From positions 3,782,001 through 3,846,000 of the forward strand of contig NZ_CP063808.1 of assembly GCF_018128905.1 (NCBI RefSeq): 64,000 nucleotides of DNA, written 5' to 3'. Within the stretch, counting starts at the first letter, position 1. Each line of letters starts with the position of its first letter. The notes under the pieces are model-generated. The model was given only the letters and a program-made list of their open reading frames with translations, was not told the origin of the DNA and ran no database searches. This DNA comes from Streptomyces sp. A2-16 (GTDB lineage Bacteria > Actinomycetota > Actinomycetes > Streptomycetales > Streptomycetaceae). The position numbers and the translations under genes were made by a program. Positions 31,451 through 40,937 of the stretch are shown piece by piece.

Positions 31451-34198
31451 TCAGAGGCCGGGTGCCCGCGTCAACTGTCTGCGGGAGGTGACGTCGAGCT
31501 TCCGGAAGACCTTGCGCAGGTGGTAGTCGACGGTGCTCGCGCTGATGAACAGCCGGGCGGCGATCTCGGCGTTGGTGGCGCCGTCCCTGGCGAGCCGGGC
31601 GATGGTCAGCTCCTGCGGGGTGAGCGCGCTCGCGGCCCGGGCCGTGCCCCGCCGGGGGTGCTCCCCGGTGGCGGCCAGTTCCGTCGCGGCCCGGGACGCG
31701 TAGGCCGTGGCCCGCATGTCGTCGAACATCGCAAGAGCGGTGCGCAGTTGGTGCCGGGCGTCCCTGCGGCGCTTGCGGCGGCGCAGCCACTCACCGAACA
31801 GGAGGTGGGCCATCGCCAGGTCGGATCGCGCCCGGGTCCCGGACAGCAGGGTGATCGCCTCCCGGTACAGCTCCTCGGCGTCGCTCACCGGGGCGAGCAG
31901 GGCCCGGCAGCGGGCCAGCAGGCCCAGCGCCCACGGGGTCGCGGTGGCGCTCGCCCGGGAGTCCAGGGTGCGCAGCGCGGCCGTGGCCAGCACCCGGTCA
32001 CCGCAGCGGACGGCGGCCTCCACCAGCGGCGGCAGCAGCCGCGAGTGGAAGCCGATCAGGTCGTGCTCGACCAGTTCGTGCGTGACCGCACGGGCCTGCG
32101 CGTAGTCGCCGTTCCCGAGAGCGAGGATCACCGTGCCGATCCGGGCGATGGACTCCACCGCGCCGTTGCCCAGCCAGGTCCCGGCCTCCATCGAACCCCG
32201 CAGCACACCCTGGAGGTCGTCGGCGTCGGCGTGCCAGGCGAGCAGCTCCGGATGCCGGTACAGCTCCCACATGTCGTCGGTCGCGCCGATCGCCGAGCGG
32301 ATCTGGTGCCCCTGCGCGTGCAGGTCGTCGGCGAGGGAGAGATGGCCGAGGATCGTCTCGTGCATCACCGTGCAGTACAGGGCGCTGTCCAGCTGATGCA
32401 GGGCGCCCGTTGCGCGGGCCGCCTCTACGGCACGCTCCATCACCGCGCTCTGCGCGGCCTCGTCCCACAGGATCATCGACAGGGTCACGGTGGGCAGGAA
32501 CGCGCGCAGCACGTCCTCGTCGCTCGTGTCCGGGTCCAGGAGCATCGCGTGCGCCCGCCGCATGTGCGGCACCGCGCGTGCGTAGCCCTCGGTGACCAGG
32601 ACGGCGTAGGCGCGCAGCACCAGGTCGACACCGGTCGCGGGCCCCGTGCGCGGGACGAGGTCGTCCACCGCGCGGGCGATCTCGGCGACCGTCGTGTCCC
32701 GCATGAGATGTTCGGCGGTGATGGACCGGTCGACGGCCCGCAGCAGGGCGTCCTGGGCCAGCGCCGGCGCGCCCTCGGCGAGTGCCCGCGCGGCACGCAG
32801 GCACAGCACGGGGGCCCGGGCGAACGAGCCCGCGTCCCCCAGCAGGGCGACCGCGTGCGCGCGCACCAGCAGCGCCCGGCCCCGTCCGACGTCGCCGAGC
32901 AGCCCGACGTCGAGCGCGTCGAGCAGTGACTCGGCCTGGAGCGGTGCCCCGGCGGTCAGCGCGGCCTCTGCCGCCGCGAGCAGCCGCCCGGTGCGCACGG
33001 CGCCCTCCGGTGTCAGCTCGGCCGCCCGGGTCAGGAACGTGGCACGGGCCGCGTAACCGCCGCGCGCCCCGGCCCGGTCGGCCGCCTCCTCCAGGCCCGC
33101 CGCCACGGACTCGTCCGCCCCGATCGTCGCCGCGGCCCGGTGCCAGGCCCGCCGGTCGGTGTCCGCCGGGTGGTCGGTCACCTCGGCCAGCGCCCGGTGC
33201 GCGCGCCGCCGTTCGACGCTCGTGGCGCCCCCGTACACCGCGGACCGCACCAGCGGATGCCGGAACGCGACCCCCTGGCGCAGCACGACGAGCCGCGCGG
33301 CCTCCGCCGGTTCGGAGTCCTCGGGACCGCTGCCGAGCCGGTGGGCGGCGGCACTTACGTAGGCGAGGTTCCCAGCGGGTTCGGCCGCCGCCAGCAGCAG
33401 CCAGGTGCGGGTCGGGCCGGGCAGCGCCCGGATCCGGTCGCGGTAGTGCGCCTCCAACCTGCTTCCCACGGGCAGCGGTTCGGGCAACGCCAGGGAACCG
33501 GAGAGCTGGTCGGCGGAGAGCTCCCGGCCGAGGTCGGCCAGCGCGAGCGGATTCCCCGCGGTGGCGGCGACGATACGGGCGCCGACCCGGACGTCCACCG
33601 GGCCGCCCACCGCCTCCCGCAGCAGTTCCAGGGCGAACTCCTCCTCCAGACCCTCCACTTCGGTCACCGGGAGGCCAGCCGGGACCTCGAACCCGGTCCG
33701 GGCGGCCAGCAGCAGTCCGACGCCCTCCGCGTGCACCCGGCGGGCCACGAAGGCGAACACCGCGAGGGACTCCTCGTCGACCCACTGAGTGTCGTCGACA
33801 CAGACCAGCACCGGCCGTCCCCGGGCGGTCTCGGCGAGCAGGTTCAGGGTCGCGAGCCCCACCAGGAACCGGTCCGCGGGCGGACCGTCGGCCAGTCCGC
33901 AGGCCACCCGCAGGGCGTCGTGCTGGGCCGTCGGCAACGCGCCGGGCTGCGTGAGGTCGCCCAGCAGCGGCACCAGCAGCCGATGCAGCGCCGCGAACGG
34001 GAAACCCGACTCGGCCTCCACACCCGCGACCGCCAGCACCTTCAGGTCCGCGGCCTGTACGACGGCGTGGTCGAGAAGCGCCGTCTTGCCGATGCCGGCG
34101 TCGCCCCGGAACACCACCACACCGCTCAGCCCGTCCCGCAGGGCCGCCACCAGGCCGTCGAGTCTTTTCCGTTCCCCGGTCCGCCCCTTGAGGATCAC
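31451..34198 (-). CDS. LuxR family regulator of the LAL class (AAA ATPase-HTH)
   Basis: Protein of 915 residues. Walker A is GDAGIGKTALL (about residue 35), Walker B VLVCVDDTQWVDE, followed by a long helical TPR-like middle and a C-terminal LuxR HTH: LTPQELTIARLARDGATNAEIAARLFISASTVDYHLRKVFRKLDV. This is the MalT/PikD-type large ATP-binding regulator. The GTG at 34198 follows GAAGGG. The hydrolase genes lie directly downstream on the same strand and are the probable targets or operon partners; inducer unknown. Confidence 0.93.
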   Translation of the reverse strand: MILKGRTGERKRLDGLVAALRDGLSGVVVFRGDAGIGKTALLDHAVVQAADLKVLAVAGVEAESGFPFAALHRLLVPLLGDLTQPGALPTAQHDALRVACGLADGPPADRFLVGLATLNLLAETARGRPVLVCVDDTQWVDEESLAVFAFVARRVHAEGVGLLLAARTGFEVPAGLPVTEVEGLEEEFALELLREAVGGPVDVRVGARIVAATAGNPLALADLGRELSADQLSGSLALPEPLPVGSRLEAHYRDRIRALPGPTRTWLLLAAAEPAGNLAYVSAAAHRLGSGPEDSEPAEAARLVVLRQGVAFRHPLVRSAVYGGATSVERRRAHRALAEVTDHPADTDRRAWHRAAATIGADESVAAGLEEAADRAGARGGYAARATFLTRAAELTPEGAVRTGRLLAAAEAALTAGAPLQAESLLDALDVGLLGDVGRGRALLVRAHAVALLGDAGSFARAPVLCLRAARALAEGAPALAQDALLRAVDRSITAEHLMRDTTVAEIARAVDDLVPRTGPATGVDLVLRAYAVLVTEGYARAVPHMRRAHAMLLDPDTSDEDVLRAFLPTVTLSMILWDEAAQSAVMERAVEAARATGALHQLDSALYCTVMHETILGHLSLADDLHAQGHQIRSAIGATDDMWELYRHPELLAWHADADDLQGVLRGSMEAGTWLGNGAVESIARIGTVILALGNGDYAQARAVTHELVEHDLIGFHSRLLPPLVEAAVRCGDRVLATAALRTLDSRASATATPWALGLLARCRALLAPVSDAEELYREAITLLSGTRARSDLAMAHLLFGEWLRRRKRRRDARHQLRTALAMFDDMRATAYASRAATELAATGEHPRRGTARAASALTPQELTIARLARDGATNAEIAARLFISASTVDYHLRKVFRKLDVTSRRQLTRAPGL

Positions 34199-34420
34199 AC
34201 CAACGCCCTTCGAGGAGGTCCGGATGCGAACGGTTCCGTGCGGTTCTTGTGAAGATGCCTCATTTCATCAATACGGACACGGCGGAGGCAGTCATTCGGT
34301 TCAGTTGCGGTGTCGACGACCGCGCCACCGCCCGCACAGCGTCCGCACGAGGGGGACCTCGATCGCACCCGAAGTCGTACGCTCCCTCTCGAACCCCTCT
34401 CGAAGGCAGGAGCAGCAACG

Positions 34421-35392
34421 ATGCAGTACGTGAAGCTCGGTTCGACGGGCCTGGACGTCTCTCGGATCTGTCTGGGCTGCATGTCCTACGGCCTGCCGGA
34501 CCGCGGCGTGCACGAGTGGACCCTCGACGAGGAGGCGTCGCGGCCACTGATCCGGCAGGCACTGGACGCCGGCGTCAACTTCTTCGACACCGCGAACGTC
34601 TACTCCGACGGCACCAGCGAGGAGATCGTCGGCAAGGCCCTCGCGGACTTCGCGAACCGCGACGAGATCGTGCTCGCTACGAAGGTGCACGGCCGGATGC
34701 GGTCCGGCCAGAACGCCGCCGGGCTTTCCCGCAAGGCGATCATGACGGAGATCGACCACAGCCTCAGCCGGCTGGGCACCGACTACGTCGACCTCTACCA
34801 GATCCACCGCTTCGACCCCCACACCCCGGTCGAGGAGACGATGGAGGCGCTGCACGACCTGGTGAAGGCGGGCAAGGTGCGCTACATCGGGGCGAGTTCG
34901 ATGTACGCCTGGCAGTTCTCCAAGATGCAGTACACGGCCGAGCGGCACGGCTGGACGAAGTTCGTGTCCATGCAGAACCACTACAACCTCCTCTACCGCG
35001 AGGAGGAGCGCGAGATGCTGCCGCTCTGTGCCGACCAGGGCGTCAGCGCCCTGCCGTGGAGCCCGCTGGCCCGCGGCCGCCTGACCCGGGACTGGGGCAC
35101 GGTCACCGACCGCAGCTCAGCCGACGACTTCGGCAGCCGCCTGTACCAGGAGGGGGACCGCACCATCGTCGAGGCCGTCACCCGCATCGCCGGCGACCGG
35201 GGCGTCCCCCGTGCCCAGGTGGCGCTGGCCTGGCTGCTGGCCAAGGACACGGTGGCGGCCCCGATCGTCGGCGCGGGCAAACCGCACCACATCGAGGACG
35301 CGGTGGCCGCGGTCGAACTGGAGCTCAGCGACAAGGAGATCGAGGAGCTGGAGCGGCCGTACACGGCCCGTCCCGTCGTCGGCCACGGCTGA
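34421..35392 (+). CDS. Aldo/keto reductase
   Basis: Protein of 323 residues with the AKR tetrad Asp in FFDTANVYSDG, Tyr in the same motif, Lys in LATKVHG and His in YQIHRFD, and the C-terminal NADPH motif PIVGAGKPHHIEDAVAAVELELSDKEI. The start MQYVKLGSTGLDVSRICLGCMSYG is the normal N-terminus; GGAG lies ten bases upstream, so the longer open frame from 34310 is not used. Close to the YajO/AKR11-like group. Divergent from the LAL regulator. Confidence 0.92.
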   Translation: MQYVKLGSTGLDVSRICLGCMSYGLPDRGVHEWTLDEEASRPLIRQALDAGVNFFDTANVYSDGTSEEIVGKALADFANRDEIVLATKVHGRMRSGQNAAGLSRKAIMTEIDHSLSRLGTDYVDLYQIHRFDPHTPVEETMEALHDLVKAGKVRYIGASSMYAWQFSKMQYTAERHGWTKFVSMQNHYNLLYREEEREMLPLCADQGVSALPWSPLARGRLTRDWGTVTDRSSADDFGSRLYQEGDRTIVEAVTRIAGDRGVPRAQVALAWLLAKDTVAAPIVGAGKPHHIEDAVAAVELELSDKEIEELERPYTARPVVGHG

Positions 35393-35407
35393 GTCGGTCA
35401 CGTCCGG

Positions 35408-36208
35408 CTAGTGCGGTCCGTGCGGTGCGAACTCCGTGCCGCACGGCCCCGCCCCCTCGCTCACCGGCAACGGCACCCGCTCACCGCTCATCGACAGCGT
35501 CCGGTAGTACTGCCCGATCCGTTCGGCGGACACTCCCACGTAGTGTCCGATGAAGGACCGCCGGAACCGGTCGGCCGTACGGTTCGGCTGCGAACCGTGC
35601 ACCAGGCTGCCGTTGAAGAACAGGACATCGCCGGGCGCCATGTCCACGGGCACCGCGGCCAGCCCCGGAGGCGGTGCCACGTACTCCCGGGCGAACGACA
35701 CTTCGGAGTCCGCGAGTTCCGGGCAGAACAGGTCCATCCTGTGTGTGCCCGGGACGACTTCGAGGCCGCCGTTGTCCCGGTCGATCACATCGCAGGCCAC
35801 CCAGGCTGCGACACATGTGCCCGGCTCGACCCGCAGATAGAAGTTGTCCTGGTGCAGCGCCTGCCCCCGCGCCCCCGGCGGCTTGAAGTAGAACATGCTC
35901 TGCGCGGCCAGTACCTCCTCCCCGAGCAGCGTCTCCAGCACCTCCCGCAGCCGGGCGTCCAGCAGGACCCGCAGGGCGAGGTCGTTGATCTCGTGCGGCT
36001 GCATCACGCGCGGATACCTCCGCAGCGGATCCGCCGACTCACCGGGGGCGACCGGAGTGAAGTGCCCGGGAACCGGCCCGCCCGCCTGCAGAGTCGTGAA
36101 CTCCTCGCACAGCCGGTCGATCTCCTCGCGTGCGAACAGCCCGCGGACCACCAGGAAGCCGTCCTCCTGGAACTGCCGGAGCTTCGTCTCGATGCCTGTG
36201 ACTGTCAT
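35408..36208 (-). CDS. Phytanoyl-CoA dioxygenase (PhyH) family protein
   Basis: Protein of 266 residues of the Fe(II)/2-oxoglutarate superfamily. The metal triad is HQD in ALHQDNFYL and the distal His in GSLVHGSQPN, with Arg in RFRRSFIGHY for 2-oxoglutarate. GGEVVPGTHR-type GGLEVVPGTH is typical of PhyH. A GTG three codons upstream (36217) is possible, but GGGG before the ATG at 36208 favours the shorter start. Divergent from an AraC regulator that likely controls it. Substrate unknown. Confidence 0.9.
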   Translation of the reverse strand: MTVTGIETKLRQFQEDGFLVVRGLFAREEIDRLCEEFTTLQAGGPVPGHFTPVAPGESADPLRRYPRVMQPHEINDLALRVLLDARLREVLETLLGEEVLAAQSMFYFKPPGARGQALHQDNFYLRVEPGTCVAAWVACDVIDRDNGGLEVVPGTHRMDLFCPELADSEVSFAREYVAPPPGLAAVPVDMAPGDVLFFNGSLVHGSQPNRTADRFRRSFIGHYVGVSAERIGQYYRTLSMSGERVPLPVSEGAGPCGTEFAPHGPH

Positions 36209-36278
36209 GTGCCCCACTCTCGGCTCGGATGTGTTCCACTCGTCACGCTAGGCCGCAGCCCGTGCGAGGAGGATGCCC

Positions 36279-37220
36279 GTGACCGTCGACGGATTGCCCG
36301 AGACGGCTGCCCCGGGCGACCCGGGCCCGCCGCCCGGCCTCGTGGTCGTCGGCCGCTACGACGAACTCCCGGGCTACGCCGTCCAGCGCCCGCGCGGCGC
36401 CGACAGCTGGCTGTTCACCTGGACGGTGGGCGGCGGGGGCACCCTGCGCCAGGGACGGGCCGAGACCGCGGCGGGCGCCGGGGACCTGGTGGTGCTCGCC
36501 CCCGGCACCCCGCACCGCTACGGCGTCCACCAGGGCGCCCGGCACTGGGAGTTCTGGTGGGCCCACTGCGGAGCCAGACCGTCCTGGACCGCCTGGCTGG
36601 GGCCGTACGCCAGGGGAGACGGCCTGTACGTCGTCACCCCGGACCCCTCCGACGACGGCTCGCCCGCCCGCATCGAGGCGGCCTTTCGACGGATGCTCGC
36701 CGACGCCCGCCGGCCCGGCACCGGCGCCCCGCCCGCGACCCTCTCAGCCGAGGCGGGCCCGGCCGGCGAACGGGTCGCCGTCGCCGTGGCCCACGGCACC
36801 ACCGCCCGCGAACTCGCCCTGTGCGCGCTGGAGGAGGTCGTCCTGCTCACGGCGGGCGCCGCGCCCGCCACGCGGACGGGGACCGGAGTCGATCCCCGGG
36901 TGCGGCGCGCCCAGGAGCTCATCGAGGCCGACCCCGGGGCCCCGCACACCGTCAGGTCGCTCGCCGCCGAGGTGTCCCTGTCGCCGTCCCGGTTCGCCCA
37001 CCTGTTCACCGGGGAGTTGGGCCGGTCCCCGATGCGGGCGCTGCACGAGGCACGTCTTCACCATGCCGCCCGGCTGCTGGAGAGCACCGACCTGTCCGTG
37101 GAGCGCGTCGCCGCCGCTTCCGGTTTCGCCAGCCCCTTCCACTTCAACCGGGTCTTCCGCCGGCGCTACGGCACACCGCCCGGCGCCTACCGAGCCGCCG
37201 GGCCAATGGTTGGTGCCTGA
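36279..37220 (+). CDS. AraC family regulator with cupin-like sensor domain
   Basis: Protein of 313 residues. The N-terminal half has the AraC arm/cupin pattern (GRYDELPGYAVQRPRGADSWLF, then AGDLVVLAPGTPHRYG and HWEFWWAHC). The C-terminal half has two HTHs: VRSLAAEVSLSPSRFAHLFTGELGRSP and VERVAAASGFASPFHFNRVFRRRYGTPP. An in-frame ATG at 36273 directly abuts AGGAGG and cannot use it; the GTG at 36279 is six bases away and is chosen. Pairing with PhyH suggests control of a sugar- or ligand-induced oxygenase. Confidence 0.9.
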   Translation: MTVDGLPETAAPGDPGPPPGLVVVGRYDELPGYAVQRPRGADSWLFTWTVGGGGTLRQGRAETAAGAGDLVVLAPGTPHRYGVHQGARHWEFWWAHCGARPSWTAWLGPYARGDGLYVVTPDPSDDGSPARIEAAFRRMLADARRPGTGAPPATLSAEAGPAGERVAVAVAHGTTARELALCALEEVVLLTAGAAPATRTGTGVDPRVRRAQELIEADPGAPHTVRSLAAEVSLSPSRFAHLFTGELGRSPMRALHEARLHHAARLLESTDLSVERVAAASGFASPFHFNRVFRRRYGTPPGAYRAAGPMVGA

Positions 37221-37403
37221 CCTCGCGGGGCCACCCCGGCGCGCCGTGTAGTGGAGGTTCAATGGTTTCCTGGATCTCTTCGCGGAGTTAACTGAATCCT
37301 GTTTCCAATCACGAAATCAGGAGAGCGGCAATCCTCGGGCCTCCGGTGCTGACGAAACGTCTATCTGTATCGGGCGAACGGAATCTGCAAATCCGTGAGA
37401 TCA
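37221..37403. other. AT-richer intergenic leader
   Basis: This part of the 368-base gap before the sigma-like lectin gene is clearly richer in A and T than its surroundings and holds no gene that I can support. The regulatory element starts at 37404 and a long untranslated leader would follow. Confidence 0.5.
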
Positions 37404-37430
37404 CTTGTTCGGCATCCCTGACCTGTGCAA
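37404..37430 (+). promoter_or_regulatory. Conserved 27-bp element before the first sigma-like lectin gene
   Basis: Blocks CTTGTT, GGC, TGAC and TGTGCAA occur in the same order and spacing as at 54380-54406 before the paralogous gene: 20 of 27 positions are identical although surrounding DNA is not. It lies about 160 bases upstream of the start codon. A TTGTC-N8-GACAA dyad follows at about 37440-37457. Probably a promoter or activator site; the factor is unknown. Confidence 0.6.
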
Positions 37431-37588
37431 AAGTGTGCGTTGTCAGCACACAGACAATGCACATTTCTCCTGTGTGCTCAAGACCCCCTCAGTACGCCCC
37501 TCATGCTTCAAAAGAGCTGTCCCAGGCGGACGTACCCATTGGTATGGACTTAATGCAATGCAGCATGCCCTCGGGAGGAAATGCCGCC

Positions 37589-39586
37589 GTGAGTGACGCA
37601 GGCCTGTCGAATTTTCCGTCTCCGGCTCGCCCGTACGACGTCACGGACGAACAGCTGAGCGCCGAGCTCAAGAAGTGGAGCGGCACGACGCCGGCCCTGC
37701 AGCCCGTCGGTGAACTCCTCGACCGGCACTGGGAAGCAGCCTTCGCCTACGCCCGGCTGTGCACCGACGGCCCCCGCCCCGCCGGCATGCTCACCACGGC
37801 CGCGTTCACCCGCCTGTTCGGCGAGTCCCTGCGCCACATAGGGCCGACCGCCGCCTGGCGGCCCCATCTCCTCGTCACCGTCCGCCGGATCGCGGCCGAG
37901 TGGGACGCCGACGGCCGACGCGAGATGCTCCACCCCGCGCTGAGAACCGAGGCGGGCGGCGACCGGGCCGCGGCCCGCCTGTTGCCCCCCGCCGAGCGGC
38001 GTCTGCTGTCCGGTGCCTTCCAGCGGCTGCAGCAGTCCGCCCGCTGCCTGCTGTGGCACACCGAGGTCGAGGCCGAGCCGCTCGGCGTCCCCGCCGCACT
38101 CCTCGGCCTGGACGAGGAGGACGCCCGCGTCGAACTCCGCCGGGCCCGCGAGCGACTGCGCGAGGAATGCCTCCAGGTCCACCGCGAACTCGCCCCCGAG
38201 CAGGAGTGCCGGCACTACCTGCGGCTGCTCGACGTGACCTACCGGCGCGGCGGGGTCGAGCTCGACCCCGATCTGCGCGAGCACCTGGAGCGGTGCAGGC
38301 ACTGCATGCACACCGCCGACCAGCTGCACCAGTTCAACGGACAGCTCGGCCTCGCCCTCGCCGAGGCCGTGCTCGGCTGGGGTGCCGCCGCCTACGTGGA
38401 GTCCCGGCTCCGGGTCGACGACGCGGCCGACCAGGAGGCCCAACGCCACGCACCGGCAAGGACGCTCACGGGTGAGGCCTTCGGGACCCCGGCGCCGTTC
38501 GCGGGTGAGCCCTTCGGAACTCCGGCGCCGTTCCCGGGAGAGTCCTTCGGCGCTCCGACGCCGTTCGCCAACCCGGCCCAGGGCGGCGCCGACGCCCCGG
38601 CGGACCCGGCACCCGCCGGCCAGGGCCCCCGCGCCCGTGCGCGCTCCGCCTCCCACCGCTCCGCCCGCAAGGCCGGCCGCCGCACCTCCCGCCGCAACCT
38701 GACCGCGGCGGTCCTGACGGTCAGCGGACTCGTCGTCCTTCCCCTGGTCATGTGGTCCTCGCTGAACTCGGACACGAGCGGCCCCGCCGACGCCGCTCCC
38801 TCCGAGGTACCCGGCTCCGACACGGCCTCCGCGACCGACGACCCCTCGTGGGCCGGGGCGAACGAGGCGCGCCAGGGCGACCTGCGCGGTCGCCTGCACA
38901 ACGTCGAGTCCGGGCTGTGCGTCGGCGTGGTCGGCAAGAAGATCGCCCCGGGCGCCGAGACCGAACTCACCAAGTGCTCCGCCGCCGAGGGCCAGCAGTG
39001 GACGTACGAGACCGACGGACTGCTGCGCAGCGCGGCCGACCCCGACCTGTGCCTGGACTCCCACCTCGGCTTCTCGGTGCGGCTCGCCCCCTGCACGGGC
39101 GCCGACGCGCCCGACACCAAGGACATCCGCTACGACTTCACCCTCCAGGGCACCCTCGTCCCGCGCTGGGACCAGGACCTCGCCCTGACCCCGGCCGCCA
39201 CCGACGGATCCGGCGCTCTGGTGCTGAAGAACCGCGACGACGGCCCCGCCCAGCGCTGGGTCTTCGACACCTCGAAGACCGATGTGCAGATGCAGGCGGT
39301 CAACTGGGACGCGGACAGCAGCCCCGCACCGACCCCGAAGTCCGCCCCCGCGCCCTCGAGGACACCGGCCCCGACCCCGACGGCATCCGCCACGCCGACA
39401 GCCACGCCCACCCCGTCGACCAGCCCCTCCACGGGCGACGACTGCGCCACCAACCCGTACGCCTGCTCCTGGGGCGGCCAGAACAACGGCGGCTACGGAG
39501 GCGGGTACGGCGGCGGCTACCCGGGCGGGTACGGGTACCCGGGCGGGTACCCGGGTGGCTACGGCGGCGGATACGGCGGCCGTTGA
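37589..39586 (+). CDS. Sigma-like / zinc-finger / transmembrane protein with extracellular ricin-type lectin domain
   Basis: Protein of 665 residues. Residues about 35-100 resemble sigma region 2 (LLDRHWEAAFAYARLC, then RPHLLVTVRRIAAEW); 150-200 resemble ECF region 4 (CLLWHTEVEAEPLGVPAALLGLD, then ARERLREECLQVH). A CxxC segment HLERCRHCMHTAD (about 232-245) looks like an anti-sigma zinc finger. One helix (VLTVSGLVVLPLVMW, about 370-392) crosses the membrane. Outside are a ricin-like trefoil (430-565, QQW and QRW), a Pro/Thr/Ser linker and a Gly/Tyr-rich tail. The architecture recalls ECF sigma groups with carbohydrate-binding extensions (ECF53-like, from memory). GTG start with GGAGG ten bases upstream. 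Confidence 0.8.
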   Translation: MSDAGLSNFPSPARPYDVTDEQLSAELKKWSGTTPALQPVGELLDRHWEAAFAYARLCTDGPRPAGMLTTAAFTRLFGESLRHIGPTAAWRPHLLVTVRRIAAEWDADGRREMLHPALRTEAGGDRAAARLLPPAERRLLSGAFQRLQQSARCLLWHTEVEAEPLGVPAALLGLDEEDARVELRRARERLREECLQVHRELAPEQECRHYLRLLDVTYRRGGVELDPDLREHLERCRHCMHTADQLHQFNGQLGLALAEAVLGWGAAAYVESRLRVDDAADQEAQRHAPARTLTGEAFGTPAPFAGEPFGTPAPFPGESFGAPTPFANPAQGGADAPADPAPAGQGPRARARSASHRSARKAGRRTSRRNLTAAVLTVSGLVVLPLVMWSSLNSDTSGPADAAPSEVPGSDTASATDDPSWAGANEARQGDLRGRLHNVESGLCVGVVGKKIAPGAETELTKCSAAEGQQWTYETDGLLRSAADPDLCLDSHLGFSVRLAPCTGADAPDTKDIRYDFTLQGTLVPRWDQDLALTPAATDGSGALVLKNRDDGPAQRWVFDTSKTDVQMQAVNWDADSSPAPTPKSAPAPSRTPAPTPTASATPTATPTPSTSPSTGDDCATNPYACSWGGQNNGGYGGGYGGGYPGGYGYPGGYPGGYGGGYGGR

Positions 39587-39592
39587 CCCCGC

Positions 39593-40849
39593 TCAGGCCC
39601 CGACGAGCTGGAGCGAGCCCCACAGGGCCACCACCGCCGCGGCGAGCGCGGCCGGCACGGTCAGCAGGCCGAGCCGGGTGAACTCCCCGAGCCCGACCCG
39701 GTGGTCGTCCCGGTGCAGGATGCGCCGCCACAGCAGGGTGGCCAGGGACCCGGCGTAGGTGAGGTTCGGGCCGATGTTCACCCCGAGCAGCACCGCGAGG
39801 ACCGCGCCGGGCCCGGCCGCGGCGGTCAGCGGCAGCAGGACCAGGACCGCGGGCAGATTGTTGATCAGGTTCGCCAGTACGGCCGCCAGCGCGGCGATCC
39901 CCAGCAGCGCGACGATCCCCGTCCCGCCCGGGAGGGCGTGGCGCAGGGCGCCGGCGAGCCCGTTGTCGACGACCGCGCGCACCACGATGCCGAGGGCGAG
40001 CACGAACGCCAGGAAGGCCGGAGCCGCCGCCCGCACCACCGAGACCGGGGTGGCCCTCCTGCGCACGAGAGCGCGGCCCGCCAGCACCAGCGCCCCCGCG
40101 CACGCCACCCACGCGGGATCGACGCCGAAGGCGGACGCCACCACGAACCCGGCCAGTGTGCAGCCGACGGTGACCAGTGCGAAGAGCGGGAGCGGGGGCT
40201 CCTCGGACGGCTCGGGGGAGTGGTCCACGACGGTCAGGTCGGCCGCGAAGAAGCGCCGGAACACGACGTACTCGACGGCGATCGCCGCCAGCCAGGGCAG
40301 CACCATCAGCAGGGCGAAGCGGGTGAAGCTGACCCCGCTCGCCTCGAAGGCCAGCAGGTTGGTCAGGTTCGACACGGGCAGCAGCAGCGAGGCCGTGTTC
40401 GACAGATGCGCGCACGCGTAGACGTGCGGCTTCGCGCGGGCGCCCATCCGGGAGGCGGTGACCAGCACCACCGGCGTCAGCAGCACCACGGTGGCGTCCA
40501 GGCTGAGCACCGCCGTGATCGCCGACGCCAGCCCGAACACACCGGTCAGCAGCCGCCCCGGCGAACCCGCCGCCCGCCGGGCCAGCCAGGCCCCGCAGGC
40601 CTGGAACAGCCCCTCGACGTCACAGAAGTGGGCGAGCACCAGCACCGCGGCCAGGAACCCGACCACCGGCCCCAGCCGCTCGGCCTCCGCCCACGCGTGC
40701 TCCGGGCTGGTCGCCCCGGTCACGACCGCGAGCCCCGCCGCCGGGACCGCGACCACCGCCTCCGGCAGGCCTGAGGGGCGCAGGACCGCCCATACGAGTA
40801 CCAAGACGAGCAGGGCTATGGACAGGACTTCGGCGAGCGGGGTGTTCAG
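39593..40849 (-). CDS. SLC13/ArsB-type permease, possible CTG start
   Basis: Integral membrane protein of 403-418 residues with about 11 hydrophobic helices and the ion-transporter motifs LSLDATVVLLTPVVL, SNTASLLLPVSNLTNLLAF and, in the second repeat, NLINNLPAVLVLLPL and GVNIGPNLTYAGSL. These paired N-P/N-L hairpins are typical of ArsB/NhaD/SLC13 transporters. The first standard start, TTG at 40804, would cut into the first helix and lacks a ribosome binding site; a CTG at 40849 with AAGGA six bases upstream gives MNTPLAEVLSIALLVL and a whole helix. Substrate (arsenite, Na+ or dicarboxylate) is undecided. Confidence 0.85.
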   Translation of the reverse strand: MNTPLAEVLSIALLVLVLVWAVLRPSGLPEAVVAVPAAGLAVVTGATSPEHAWAEAERLGPVVGFLAAVLVLAHFCDVEGLFQACGAWLARRAAGSPGRLLTGVFGLASAITAVLSLDATVVLLTPVVLVTASRMGARAKPHVYACAHLSNTASLLLPVSNLTNLLAFEASGVSFTRFALLMVLPWLAAIAVEYVVFRRFFAADLTVVDHSPEPSEEPPLPLFALVTVGCTLAGFVVASAFGVDPAWVACAGALVLAGRALVRRRATPVSVVRAAAPAFLAFVLALGIVVRAVVDNGLAGALRHALPGGTGIVALLGIAALAAVLANLINNLPAVLVLLPLTAAAGPGAVLAVLLGVNIGPNLTYAGSLATLLWRRILHRDDHRVGLGEFTRLGLLTVPAALAAAVVALWGSLQLVGA

Positions 40850-40937
40850 GGCAAATCCTTCGGGACGCGAGCTGATCGTGCCCGGTCATGAGATCAGGCC
40901 CGGGTAAGAAACCCCGCAGTGCCCCGGACGCGACCGC

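Noticed and set aside
37346..37588. N-terminal extension of the sigma-lectin protein
   Set aside because: Codon use is atypical and AT-rich, no ribosome binding site, and GGAGG points to the GTG at 37589.
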